Shown here one piece after another: positions 55,507-63,631 of a stretch of 64,000 nt of DNA. The position numbers and the translations under genes were made by a program. The notes beneath the pieces were generated by a model. It was not told the origin of the DNA, did no database searches, and saw only the letters and a list, made by a program, of their open reading frames with translations. Position 1 is the stretch's first letter. Every line of letters begins with the position of its first letter. Origin of the DNA: Gammaproteobacteria bacterium (GTDB taxonomy: Bacteria; Pseudomonadota; Gammaproteobacteria; Pseudomonadales; Pseudohongiellaceae); NCBI GenBank assembly GCA_029253585.1, contig JAQWZF010000002.1:62001-126000 (forward strand). Reading direction: 5' to 3'.

Positions 55507-55555
55507 AATAAGTAGATAGACGCGGCAGTACGGGAATAGGGAGCAAGGCCGGCAA

Positions 55556-56641
55556 ATGCACTTTCGAGAAATGAAGCACCACGCGTTCTACGAGAACTTG
55601 CCGCGGCGCGCACAATACAATCTCAGCGATGCCTGCGGTGCCACCGCTGCTCTCAATGACATCCTGAGCCCTGAGCAGATAGCAGCTATGGCTTCGGCGT
55701 CTCTGCTCTATGGCAGCGTGGAGGGCAGAGAAGACCTACGCGAGGCGATCTATCAGCTCTATGCAGACATCTATCCAAAGCTGGGAATCGAACAGTTAAC
55801 GATTCTCAGCGGCACCGCGGAAGGCTTGTTCTCCATCATGGCTTCGATATTGGAACCGGGGGATGAGGTCATCGGCACGCTCCCCTGCTATCCGTCGCTA
55901 TCTGACCTGCCGGCCTGTTTTGGTGCCGTGTTCAAGGGGATCGAGTTACAGGAACAGAATCAATGGCAGCCCAGCATAGCGGAGTTTGCCGCGCAGATAA
56001 CCGACCGCAGTAAGGCCATCGTAATTAATTCGCCACACAATCCTACCGGCATGGTCTTGAGCCAGTCCTGGCTGGACGAGCTTATCGAGCTATGTGACCA
56101 GCACGGTTTGTACCTGATCTCCGATGAGGTATTTTCTTTCTCCGATTTTGCAGGCAGCGGTTGCCACCCCAAGGTGCTGCATTACGACAAGGCGATTCTC
56201 GCTAACGTGCTATCCAAGACATTCGGCTTGCCTGGGGTGCGCGTTGGCTGGGTGATGACTCGCAACACCGCGCTGACCGAGTCGATTCGTAATCTAAAAA
56301 CCTACAACAGCATCTGCCAGTCGCAGCTCGACGAGCAGGTAGCCTGCTTCGTCTTGCACAATGCCAAAGCGCTCATCGAGAAGAACAACGCGATAGTGCA
56401 TGGGAACATTGAGTTGTTCGATGCCTTCGTTCGGGAGAGAGACTGGCTGAGCTGGCACAGGCCTGGTGCTGGCATATTAGGCTTAGTGAATTCAGAGCGA
56501 CCCTTACAGGCGCTGTTGCAGGAATGGTTCGAGAAAGATGTGCTGGTTCTGCCGGGGCATCTGTTCGGCATAGACGGCGACTACTTTCGTGTAGGCTTTG
56601 GCAAGGTCGATTTTCCAGAGGCGCTTGCTAAGATTTGCTAA
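55556..56641 (+). CDS. ovoB: PLP-dependent sulfoxide lyase, probable OvoB
   Basis: Fold-type I aminotransferase-like enzyme of 361 residues: INSPHNPTGMVL, ISDEVFSFSDF and the Schiff-base Lys in LSKTFGLPGVRVGW. OvoB cleaves the OvoA sulfoxide to 5-thiohistidine. Adjacency to ovoA on the same strand supports the assignment. ATG 55556 overlaps no ribosome-binding site of note; an ATG at 55571 is an alternative. Confidence 0.85.
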   Translation: MHFREMKHHAFYENLPRRAQYNLSDACGATAALNDILSPEQIAAMASASLLYGSVEGREDLREAIYQLYADIYPKLGIEQLTILSGTAEGLFSIMASILEPGDEVIGTLPCYPSLSDLPACFGAVFKGIELQEQNQWQPSIAEFAAQITDRSKAIVINSPHNPTGMVLSQSWLDELIELCDQHGLYLISDEVFSFSDFAGSGCHPKVLHYDKAILANVLSKTFGLPGVRVGWVMTRNTALTESIRNLKTYNSICQSQLDEQVACFVLHNAKALIEKNNAIVHGNIELFDAFVRERDWLSWHRPGAGILGLVNSERPLQALLQEWFEKDVLVLPGHLFGIDGDYFRVGFGKVDFPEALAKIC

Positions 56642-56717
56642 GAACAGTTAAGCGACAGGATTTTGAGGTCTACAGCACAAGCACATCCCCAGCGATCTTC
56701 TCTTTTTCTCTACGAAA

Positions 56718-58088
56718 TTAGTAGGCCATAATACTCATCAAGCTGATTAGCGCAATTGCCACTGGTGCCAGGTAGCGCATAACAAAACGCCAACTTCTGT
56801 AAGCCAGGTTGTTTCCCATTCCTAATTCTTCCTTCGTTGCCTCCTCAGACATCACCCAGCCTACAAACAGGCTGATAAAGAACGCGCTGAAAAGCATCAG
56901 GTTGTTTACCACGAAGAAATCGATAATCCGGAAAATGGTCGCGCCTTCCAGAGCATCTACAAACCCTAGTGGGGTAAAGTCAGACCAGATGTTGTATGAA
57001 AATACCGAGCCGAGACCGATCATCCAGGCCATGCCTCCGGCGAGCAGAGTCATGTGCAGGCGCTTAGCCCCTTTTCGTTCAATCAAGCGTGAGACAACCG
57101 ACTCCATCATAGATATTGAGGTGCTGATAGCGGCGAATAGCACCAGTAGCAGGAATAGCGTACCGATGATGAGACCGCCGGGCATCTGACCAAAGGCGAC
57201 AGGCAGGGTGACAAACAGCAGGCCCGGCCCGGAAGCCGGTTCCAGCGAATAGGCAAAAACGATAGGGAAGATAGCCATGCCCGCCAGCATGTCCACCGAG
57301 ACATTGGCCCCGGTGATAGACAGCGCCGCCTTGGGGATAGATGCTTCCCGATCCAGATAGGCTCCGTAGGCGATGATGCCGCCTCCGCCCACACTGAGTG
57401 AGAAGAAGGCCTGGCCTAGCGCCAACAAGATCACGTTGGAATCCACTTTGGCAAAATCCGGCCGGAACATGAAGGTAAAGGCTTCGCTAAAGTTTCCTGT
57501 TAGTGCCGCGTAGATGACCAGTATCAACAGGGCAATAAACAGTGCTGGCATCATCACCTTTACAGTCTTCTCTACGCCTCCCTGAATGCCTCTGCTGACC
57601 ACAAACATAGTCAACGCCATGAATACGCCATGCCAGAACGTCATGCCAAATACATTGGCCTGTACGTCGGCGAAAAGCTGATTCGATTGCTCGCCAGTAA
57701 TACTCTGAAATATTCCAGACAATGACATGGGGATATAAGCCAGCACAAAACCGGCCACCACACTAAAGAAGGTAAGGGCGAGAAAGGCGACCGAGATGGC
57801 GATCCAGCCAAGATACTTCCAGTTAGGGCTCTTTCCCTCCGCCACTGCAAGAGCCTCGGTGCTGCCGGCAGGGCTTCTGCCCCCGCGGCGGCCGATAACT
57901 ATCATCGCCATCACACAGGGAATGCCAAAGAAAACGATAAACAGGAAGTAGAAGAAAATAAACGCGCCGCCGCCATTCTCCCCGGCCATGAAGGTGAAAC
58001 GCCAGATGTTACCCAGGCCTACGGCGCTTCCCATGGCGGCAAGTATGAACCCCCAGCGTGAGGCAAATTCTACTTTTTTGTAGTTCAA
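56718..58088 (-). CDS. Sodium-dependent NSS/SNF family transporter
   Basis: A twelve-helix type (456 residues) with the NSS N-terminus FASRWGFILAAMGSAVGLGNIWRFTFMAGENGGGAFIFFYF, which contains the two sodium-site residues and the unwound TM1. Amino acid or related solute uptake is likely. Start is TTG 58088, which places MGSAVGLGN at the usual position; no ATG fits. Coupling to a nearby catabolic enzyme (next gene upstream) is possible. Confidence 0.88.
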   Translation of the reverse strand: MNYKKVEFASRWGFILAAMGSAVGLGNIWRFTFMAGENGGGAFIFFYFLFIVFFGIPCVMAMIVIGRRGGRSPAGSTEALAVAEGKSPNWKYLGWIAISVAFLALTFFSVVAGFVLAYIPMSLSGIFQSITGEQSNQLFADVQANVFGMTFWHGVFMALTMFVVSRGIQGGVEKTVKVMMPALFIALLILVIYAALTGNFSEAFTFMFRPDFAKVDSNVILLALGQAFFSLSVGGGGIIAYGAYLDREASIPKAALSITGANVSVDMLAGMAIFPIVFAYSLEPASGPGLLFVTLPVAFGQMPGGLIIGTLFLLLVLFAAISTSISMMESVVSRLIERKGAKRLHMTLLAGGMAWMIGLGSVFSYNIWSDFTPLGFVDALEGATIFRIIDFFVVNNLMLFSAFFISLFVGWVMSEEATKEELGMGNNLAYRSWRFVMRYLAPVAIALISLMSIMAY

Positions 58089-58147
58089 ATCGAGGCTCTC
58101 TCTAGCTTGCTGCAGCTTTGTGTTTATATTTTTATGCTTTTCTATTT

Positions 58148-58186
58148 TGTATATTCAGGCGTTTTAGATTAGCACCTGAATATACA
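58148..58186. repeat. Perfect 12-bp inverted repeat between transporter and amidohydrolase
   Basis: TGTATATTCAGG and CCTGAATATACA flank a 15-nt loop. It lies just 3' of the amidohydrolase stop and upstream of the NSS gene. No T run on the minus strand, so operator or weak terminator. A related half, ATTCAGGCG...CTGAAT, occurs at 60223-60246 after the DUF2058 gene. Confidence 0.5.
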
Positions 58187-58189
58187 GAG

Positions 58190-59170
58190 CTAGAGACCGA
58201 GCACCTTCTCGGCGGTACGGTGGCGAATGGCGCTGCACTGATCGTCGGGCAATAGCGCGGTATTCTCCTTCGCGCCTACCGTATCGAATACCTGGTGAGG
58301 CCAGTCGGTGCCGAACATGACCTGGTCGCGGCCTACAATGGAAATGAGATACTGCAGTGCGCGGGCATCATAGGTGATGCAGTCATAATAGATATGGCGC
58401 AGATAGTCTGTTGGTTTCTGTTGCATCTTGCGGCGTTGGGGAAGTTCTACTTCATCTCCCTTCTCGAAGCGACCTACCAGATAGGGTAGGGCAGCGCCGC
58501 CGTGGGATGCGATGAGTTTGAGATTGGGGTATTTGTCGAAGAAGCCATCGAAGATCATACGCGTGACCGCCAGAGTAGTATCGAACATAAAGCCTACCGA
58601 CCAGCTAAGATCAAACGCCCCCATGTTCATCTGAGCAGCACCCGGTGGGTCACTAGGGTGCAGTAGCACCGGCAGGCCTCGCCTATCGATTTCTTGCCAG
58701 ATAGGCGCGAACATTTCATCGGTGAGGCTCATTCCAGCGACATTAGCCAGAACCATCACACCACTGGCACCGTTATCACAGGAACGCGTCAATTCCTCCA
58801 ATGCCTTCTCGGGGTATTCCCAGGGCAGGGAAGTAAACCAGCGAATTCGGTCGGGGTAGGTGCTTTGCGCCTCGGCCATGGTGTCGTTGGATTCCTGTGC
58901 TGCCATGCAGCTAACTTCTTCCGTTCCCCAATAGACGTTAGGGCAGGTGAGCGAAACGATGGACATGTCAATACCGGTGGCGTCCATCTGTTTAATGCGC
59001 AGGTCATAATCGAAGTGCCCGGGCTGCGGAAAGGCAACCGGTGTTTCGCCGCGGAATATCTCTTCGTGCCCGTCCGGGCGAACCTTGAGGCCATACTCGC
59101 CTCCCTGCTCGCGCAGTATTTCCAGCCAGCGGCGGGTATAGGCGTGGGTATGGACATCGATAATGGGCAT
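58190..59170 (-). CDS. Amidohydrolase (ACMSD-like), 326 aa
   Basis: Metal-dependent amidohydrolase related to aminocarboxymuconate-semialdehyde decarboxylase. Metal ligands: DVHTHAYTRRW (HxH), LLHPSDPPG (His), ASHGGAALPYL (His), and FGTDWPH (Asp). It likely decarboxylates an aromatic-derived acid. ATG 59170 has AGGAG 8 nt upstream. No tryptophan or nitrobenzoate pathway genes are adjacent, so the substrate is not predictable. Confidence 0.88.
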   Translation of the reverse strand: MPIIDVHTHAYTRRWLEILREQGGEYGLKVRPDGHEEIFRGETPVAFPQPGHFDYDLRIKQMDATGIDMSIVSLTCPNVYWGTEEVSCMAAQESNDTMAEAQSTYPDRIRWFTSLPWEYPEKALEELTRSCDNGASGVMVLANVAGMSLTDEMFAPIWQEIDRRGLPVLLHPSDPPGAAQMNMGAFDLSWSVGFMFDTTLAVTRMIFDGFFDKYPNLKLIASHGGAALPYLVGRFEKGDEVELPQRRKMQQKPTDYLRHIYYDCITYDARALQYLISIVGRDQVMFGTDWPHQVFDTVGAKENTALLPDDQCSAIRHRTAEKVLGL

Positions 59171-59251
59171 GAATTGAGCTCCTGAATTTGTGATTGTCAG
59201 ACTATACGAGCGTTTGCGGGGATTGTAAAAAGGAGATAATGGGGTGTGCCT

Positions 59252-59545
59252 CTATTGATTGCGCTGCAAGCGCCTATTCAATTCCTCTTTCTGCTCTTGT
59301 GCGGCATCCAGCAGGGTCTGTTCCACCGAATTAGCCGCCTCAAGTGCTTGTTGCTGGGTAGTCGTAAGCACCCCGCGCATCTGTTCCTCTACCTGTTCTT
59401 GCACTTGCTCCAGCACTTCATTCTGTTCCGGCGCTTGCACTTCAACTTGTTCCTGTACCACTTGTTCGGGAGCACTCTCCTCGGAACCACAGGCGACCAG
59501 CACAGTCAGTGCCGCTAGCAACATCATTGCTTTTAATATGTTAAT
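59252..59545 (-). CDS. Small Gln/Glu-rich lipoprotein, possible ATT start
   Basis: Signal peptide with lipobox LVAC, followed by Gln/Glu-rich heptads (VVQEQVEVQAPEQNEVLEQVQEQVEEQMRG) suggesting a coiled coil. The clean ribosome-binding site AAGGAGAG precedes an ATT codon at 59545 (IleAsnIleLeuLys) rather than an ATG; the next ATG (59527) lacks a basic n-region and a site, and the TTG at 59596 has none. So a rare ATT start is plausible, as in infC. Function unknown. Confidence 0.55.
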   Translation of the reverse strand: MNILKAMMLLAALTVLVACGSEESAPEQVVQEQVEVQAPEQNEVLEQVQEQVEEQMRGVLTTTQQQALEAANSVEQTLLDAAQEQKEELNRRLQRNQ

Positions 59546-59614
59546 TGCGAATCTCTCCTTAATAAAGTGGCCTGAATAAACGGGTCTGTGAATCAAAGGG
59601 TTAAAGGGGGGATT

Positions 59615-59657
59615 AAAGGGGTCGGGGGGATCAAAAATAAATCCCTCCGCCCCCTTT
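59615..59657. repeat. REP-like palindrome
   Basis: AAAGGGGTCGGGGGGAT, then the partly complementary AAATCCCTCCGCCCCCTTT, so two REP halves face each other. Same core as the REPs around the transposase. Confidence 0.6.
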
Positions 59658-59669
59658 AATTATATTCGC

Positions 59670-60047
59670 TTATGCTTTGGCCTTTTTTGCTGCCGGCGCC
59701 TTCTTACGCTTCTTACGAGCGGCTGCTTCGGATTTCAATTTCTTGTCCCAGTCTTTCTCAAACTGAGCTAGCACTTTGGCTCTGGCGGCCAGCATTCTAT
59801 CGAAGGGCTTTGCGGCATGGAGCTTGTCCTGCGCGGTCACCATAATCTTCTTGGCCTCGCCCAAAGATTCGCCCAGCAACAGGCTCGCCGCCCGTGCCTT
59901 CTTCACCTGATCTTGCGCAGTTTTGCTACTGGATTTCTTCCCCTTGGCCGCCGCCTTCGCCGTACTGGATTTCGCTTTGCTCAGCTTGCCCTGCAGCGCC
60001 TTCAGTTTTTTCTTTGCGGCATTTAGTTCTTTCTGATGGCTAGACAC
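59670..60047 (-). CDS. Histone H1-like Lys/Ala-rich protein, N-terminally frameshifted
   Basis: A C-terminus of Lys/Ala repeats (AAARKKRKKAPAAKKAKA) and many AK/KK pairs (KLSKAKSSTAKAAAKGKKSSSK), like bacterial H1-like DNA-binding proteins. The GTG at 60047 is the first start in this frame, but upstream codons read LQNKISKARDSYVSS and EELEDDFHS, and an ATG at 60151 starts MPTLKQAKDE in another frame. A single frameshift would fuse these into a longer protein with an acidic, coiled N-terminus. The gene may be intact with an error or disabled. Confidence 0.6.
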   Translation of the reverse strand: MSSHQKELNAAKKKLKALQGKLSKAKSSTAKAAAKGKKSSSKTAQDQVKKARAASLLLGESLGEAKKIMVTAQDKLHAAKPFDRMLAARAKVLAQFEKDWDKKLKSEAAARKKRKKAPAAKKAKA

Positions 60048-60247
60048 ATAGCTGTCTCTGGCTTTGCTGATTTTGTTCTGCAGAGAATGAAAATCGTCTT
60101 CCAGTTCCTCGACGACGTGATTCGTCTTTTGCTTGTTTTAATGTGGGCATAGTGTTGCTTTGTGAAAACTAAGTGATGGGGATTCTCTAAAATTACATAA
60201 GCGAGCTGTGGCGTAGTTGATATTCAGGCGCTTAAACACTTCTGAAT

Positions 60248-60820
60248 TTACCAAGTCAGATCGTCCGGAATCTGAAATGCTGCATAGGGATCATCTTCCT
60301 CGACAGTAGTATTCGTTTGCGCCTTGAACACTACGACACTCTCGTCACGCTGTTCGATTTTTTGCACTACACCGATGGGCACTAATACGTGGCTATGTTT
60401 CACCCCATCCTTGTCGGAGCTAGCTTGCTTTACTATCTGCCTAACAATTGCGAGTGTGCCGCGGCTAAGTTGATCGATCTGAGTTTGACTGACGTAGATG
60501 TACTTGATCACATTCGCATCGGTAAAACTGAATTTATGGTCACCGTCTTTGGCGACAAGGTTCATCTCGATGAGTTGTTTTATCTGAGCTGCCAAGGCGC
60601 GTTTTTCGGCCTGCTTATTTTTCTCCAGATTAAGCAGTTTATCTTTGGCTATCTTCTCGGACTTGAGCCTATCCAGTTCTAGCTTGGCCTGATCTACCTT
60701 AGGGTTTTTGGTCTTGCGTGCAAGTTTTTCCTGCTTGTTCTTGGCCCGCTTGAGCTGTTTGGCTTTCTTGTCGTCTATCAAGCCAGATTTTTTGAGTTGG
60801 TCTTGTAAGGAAACAGGCAT
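60248..60820 (-). CDS. DUF2058 family protein (YaiL-like)
   Basis: A 190-residue protein with a basic, coiled N-terminal half (LKKSGLIDDKKAKQLKRAKNKQEK...) and a C-terminal FSFTDANVIKYIYVSQTQIDQLSRGTLAIV followed by VPIGVVQKIEQRDESVVVF and an acidic tail (EEDDPYAAFQIPDDLTW). Matches DUF2058. Nucleoprotein-linked; function unknown. Confidence 0.85.
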   Translation of the reverse strand: MPVSLQDQLKKSGLIDDKKAKQLKRAKNKQEKLARKTKNPKVDQAKLELDRLKSEKIAKDKLLNLEKNKQAEKRALAAQIKQLIEMNLVAKDGDHKFSFTDANVIKYIYVSQTQIDQLSRGTLAIVRQIVKQASSDKDGVKHSHVLVPIGVVQKIEQRDESVVVFKAQTNTTVEEDDPYAAFQIPDDLTW

Positions 60821-60952
60821 AAGTAATTAGCTAGCTGACTTGTGAGTGATTAGAAATACAGAGATTAAGGCAAAAGTTAATTTTTCATCAGCTTACCACG
60901 GGAAATTTGAAAGACGGGAACTAATTCCTTGTAATTTTTTGCAGGAAAAGAC

Positions 60953-61005
60953 AAATAAAAGGGGTAGTAGGGATTAAATTTCAATCCCTACTACCCCTTT
61001 TATTT
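60953..61005. repeat. Perfect 23-bp inverted repeat, REP-like/terminator-like
   Basis: AAATAAAAGGGGTAGTAGGG... and its exact complement flank a 7-nt loop (60976-60982). The AAAAGGGG core relates it to the REP family. It ends 4 bp before the permease ATG and could form a strong hairpin in the leader. Confidence 0.75.
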
Positions 61006-61009
61006 CGTT

Positions 61010-62473
61010 ATGATGCCTATCAGATATAGGCAGCAAACAAATATATACAGCGAATCAATCATTACTTATTCCGGCTCTAAGTCGGGCCAGAACCTTGGGA
61101 GATGTGACTTGGGCGAGGAAGCAGGAAAAACGCAATTTCTACGTGTGCTGGGCCGCCGCGAGGTACTGGCGCTGGCCTTTGGCGCCATGATCGGCTGGAG
61201 CTGGGCAGTGCTGTCTGGAGACTGGATCAGTTCGGCAGGCACGCTGGGTGCAATCGTGGCTTTTCTCATCGGCGGCTCGGCGATCTTATTAATTGGTCTT
61301 ACCTATGCAGAGCTAGCTTCGGCCCTGCCTCTCGCCGGCGGCGAGCACGTCTATAGTGAGCGCGCTTTGGGGGCTGGGGCTTCATTCGTTTGTACCTGGG
61401 GCATCATCCTCGGCTATGTCTCCGTTGTAACGTTCGAGGCGGTGGCTTTGCCGACGGTGCTGGACTCATTGATACCAGGACTGGATAAAGTGCATCTCTG
61501 GCAGATTGCCGGCTGGGATGTGTATCTGTCTTGGGTGTTGGTGGGTGTAGCGGGCTCCGTGATAATGACCGCTCTCAACGTGGTGGGCGTGCGCATGGTG
61601 GCGCTGGTGCAGAGCGTGGTAGTGCTGGCTATTTTGCTGGTGGGTGTGTTGTTTGTCAGCGGGGCGCTGTTCACCGGCGACGTCAGCAATATGCAGCCTC
61701 TATTCAAGGATGGAGTCTCCGGAATTACCCTGGTGCTGGTAATGGTGCCGTTTATGTTTGTAGGTTTCGATACCATTCCCCAGGCCGCAGAGGAAATCGA
61801 TCTGCCCTTTAAAGACATCGGCGCCGTATTAATGATTTCCGTTGCAATGGCCATCGTCTGGTATGGCCTTATTGTATTGGGGGTTGGTCTGGTTTTGGAC
61901 GAGACTGCTATTGACTACTCTGGGGTGGTGACTGCGGTAGCAAATTCCGCCATCTATGGCGAAGTAGGTGGCACGGTGTTATTGATTGCCGGCCTCGCCG
62001 GTATTATAACCAGCTGGAACGCCTTTATCCTCGGTGGGAGCCGCGCCATCTATGCGTTGGCTCATAGCGGTTTGTTGCCAAAGTTTCTCGGCGAGCTGCA
62101 CCCGAAATACCATACGCCTAGGAATGCGATCCTGCTAATAGGTGCGCTGTCTATGATCGGTCCCTTCTTTGGTAGGCCGGCGCTGGTCTGGGTTGTCGAC
62201 GCGGGAGGTCTCGGCATTGTAATCGCCTATGGCATGGTGGCCTTGTCATTCCTGATATTACGTAAGAAGGAGCCTGAACTGGAAAGGCCCTACAAAGTAC
62301 GGTACGGAAAATTCGTAGGCGTTACCGCATTGGTGTTGTCGATTGGCTTGGGTTTGCTTTATCTACCCGGCAGCCCTGCCGCCCTAATCTGGCCTCAGGA
62401 GTGGGGGATTGTTCTGGCCTGGACTGTTCTTGGGGGAATTCTGTATGGCTTCGCGCGGAATAGCGCGGCATAA
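61010..62473 (+). CDS. APC-family amino acid/amine permease
   Basis: A 487-residue permease with about twelve helices. Recognised motifs: GRREVLALAFGAMIGWSWAVLSGDWI (first helix with the GxG-like turn), TYAELASALPLAGGEHVYSERALG, VPFMFVGFDTIPQAAEEID, and TSWNAFILGGSRAIYALAHSGLLPKFLGELHPKYHTPRNAI. The ATG immediately follows a hairpin; a later start near residue 35 is possible. Substrate unknown. Confidence 0.85.
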   Translation: MMPIRYRQQTNIYSESIITYSGSKSGQNLGRCDLGEEAGKTQFLRVLGRREVLALAFGAMIGWSWAVLSGDWISSAGTLGAIVAFLIGGSAILLIGLTYAELASALPLAGGEHVYSERALGAGASFVCTWGIILGYVSVVTFEAVALPTVLDSLIPGLDKVHLWQIAGWDVYLSWVLVGVAGSVIMTALNVVGVRMVALVQSVVVLAILLVGVLFVSGALFTGDVSNMQPLFKDGVSGITLVLVMVPFMFVGFDTIPQAAEEIDLPFKDIGAVLMISVAMAIVWYGLIVLGVGLVLDETAIDYSGVVTAVANSAIYGEVGGTVLLIAGLAGIITSWNAFILGGSRAIYALAHSGLLPKFLGELHPKYHTPRNAILLIGALSMIGPFFGRPALVWVVDAGGLGIVIAYGMVALSFLILRKKEPELERPYKVRYGKFVGVTALVLSIGLGLLYLPGSPAALIWPQEWGIVLAWTVLGGILYGFARNSAA

Positions 62474-62503
62474 AAAGAAAAAGGGGTCGAAAAAGGGGTC
62501 GAA
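62474..62503. repeat. Tandem partial REP units
   Basis: Two adjacent AAAAAGGGGTCG units right after the permease stop, matching the first 12 bases of the REP core. It lies at the start of a zone of gene remnants. Confidence 0.45.
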
Positions 62504-62629
62504 GCCCTGAATAAGCGCTGCCAGATTCTCGCCTAGCTGAGGGCAGAGATAGCCCCCTTCCTGCACGATCACTGTTGGCAAGCCTAGCTTGCCGGAGATT
62601 CTGGAACCGATGGCCTTGCCATCGCCGCC
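62504..62629 (-). pseudogene. Histone-deacetylase-like amidohydrolase C-terminal remnant
   Basis: The minus strand reads AIGSRISGKLGLPTVIVQEGGYLCPQLGENLAALIQGF, the conserved C-terminal strand and EGGY motif of class II HDAC/acetylpolyamine amidohydrolases. No upstream catalytic domain is present. Confidence 0.6.
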
Positions 62630-63096
62630 GTCGGTGCCGCGGCAAGATCTGTGAATGCCCTGGTGCTGGTTACGTCACGGGATATTGTTGCCTCGTCCGA
62701 GTCCGGAATTTTCTCCGCACGCTTCAACTCAGAAGTTACAGGCAAAGAACATCCCACGGCTGCGGTACTGGTAGTAATCGGCCTCGCTATCGCATCACTC
62801 ATGCTAGGGCAGACAGTTGTGGAATATGCAGTCTGGGTGTCGGCGATTACCCTGATTTATCAGGAGATCGCCGCCGTGGCGCTGCTGTGCATTACTTTCA
62901 AGGCTCAGGAGGCCTACGCACAAGCTAAATTTAAGTTAAGTGGCAGATGGCTCGCGTTCTGGGGGCGGGTTCTTTAATCATCTCCCTGGCGTTTCTCTAT
63001 CTGGTGTTTCAGGATAGTCAGGGGCGAACGCAGGGCGCATTGGTCTATCTTTCACTTGGCGTGGCTTATGATGTGATCCGCCATCGCAGTAAATAG
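62630..63096 (+). pseudogene. APC permease C-terminal remnant
   Basis: The plus strand reads VNALVLVTSRDIVASSESGIFSARFNSEVTGKEHPTAAVLVVIGLAIASLML and YAVWVSAITLIYQEIAAVALLCITFKAQEAYAQAKF, the last helices of a permease different from the intact one upstream. A stop at 62975-62977 breaks it, and a second frame carries LIISLAFLYLVFQDSQGRTQGALVYLSLGVAYDVI to about 63096. It faces the HDAC remnant. Confidence 0.6.
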
Positions 63097-63165
63097 GCTA
63101 AGGGTGAATCGCGGTAGTTAGGTTTGGAGAGTTAGGAGGAGGACAGTGACCCCCATTCTATTCTC

Positions 63166-63579
63166 CTACGCAGGGTTTCGCTCATGGTTAGCAAGTGTAT
63201 CGTCAATCTTTACCCAAGGCTGCGCAGTTTTACACCAAAAATTAGTGCTCGGTTCTAGCCAAGACTTATCATCAAGCGTTCCGGCTTTTATAAAACTTAT
63301 GCCGGGCGCAGATTCAACAAGTGAAAATATCGGTGAGCCACATTTCTCACAGAAATTACGTCGCACTGCGCCGCCGCTCTCTCCATGATCGATGTATTCT
63401 TTTAACGTTTCATTCTTCTGAAAAACGAGAGAGTCTTCTGGCACTCCAACAATAATTGAAAAGGCAGTGCCTGTTTGCTGTTGACAGTTTTTGCAGTGAC
63501 AGACAGCCGTCATCAAAGGTTTTTCTTCACTTGAATACTGCACTGAGCCGCATAGGCAACTACCGCTTATTCTAGACAT
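63166..63579 (-). CDS. GFA family (CENP-V/GFA) zinc protein
   Basis: A 137-residue glutathione-dependent formaldehyde-activating-like fold. Zinc ligands: GSCLCGSVQY (CxC), VCHCKNCQQQTG (CxCxxC) and NFCEKCGSPIF (CxxC). ATG 63579 has AGGA 7 nt upstream and is preferred over 63606. These proteins often act in thiol-linked detoxification; a true substrate is unknown. Confidence 0.9.
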   Translation of the reverse strand: MSRISGSCLCGSVQYSSEEKPLMTAVCHCKNCQQQTGTAFSIIVGVPEDSLVFQKNETLKEYIDHGESGGAVRRNFCEKCGSPIFSLVESAPGISFIKAGTLDDKSWLEPSTNFWCKTAQPWVKIDDTLANHERNPA

Positions 63580-63631
63580 TTTCTTTTCCTGATTGTTGAA
63601 GTGCATCTTGTCTGAAGTAATTTTAACCGTG

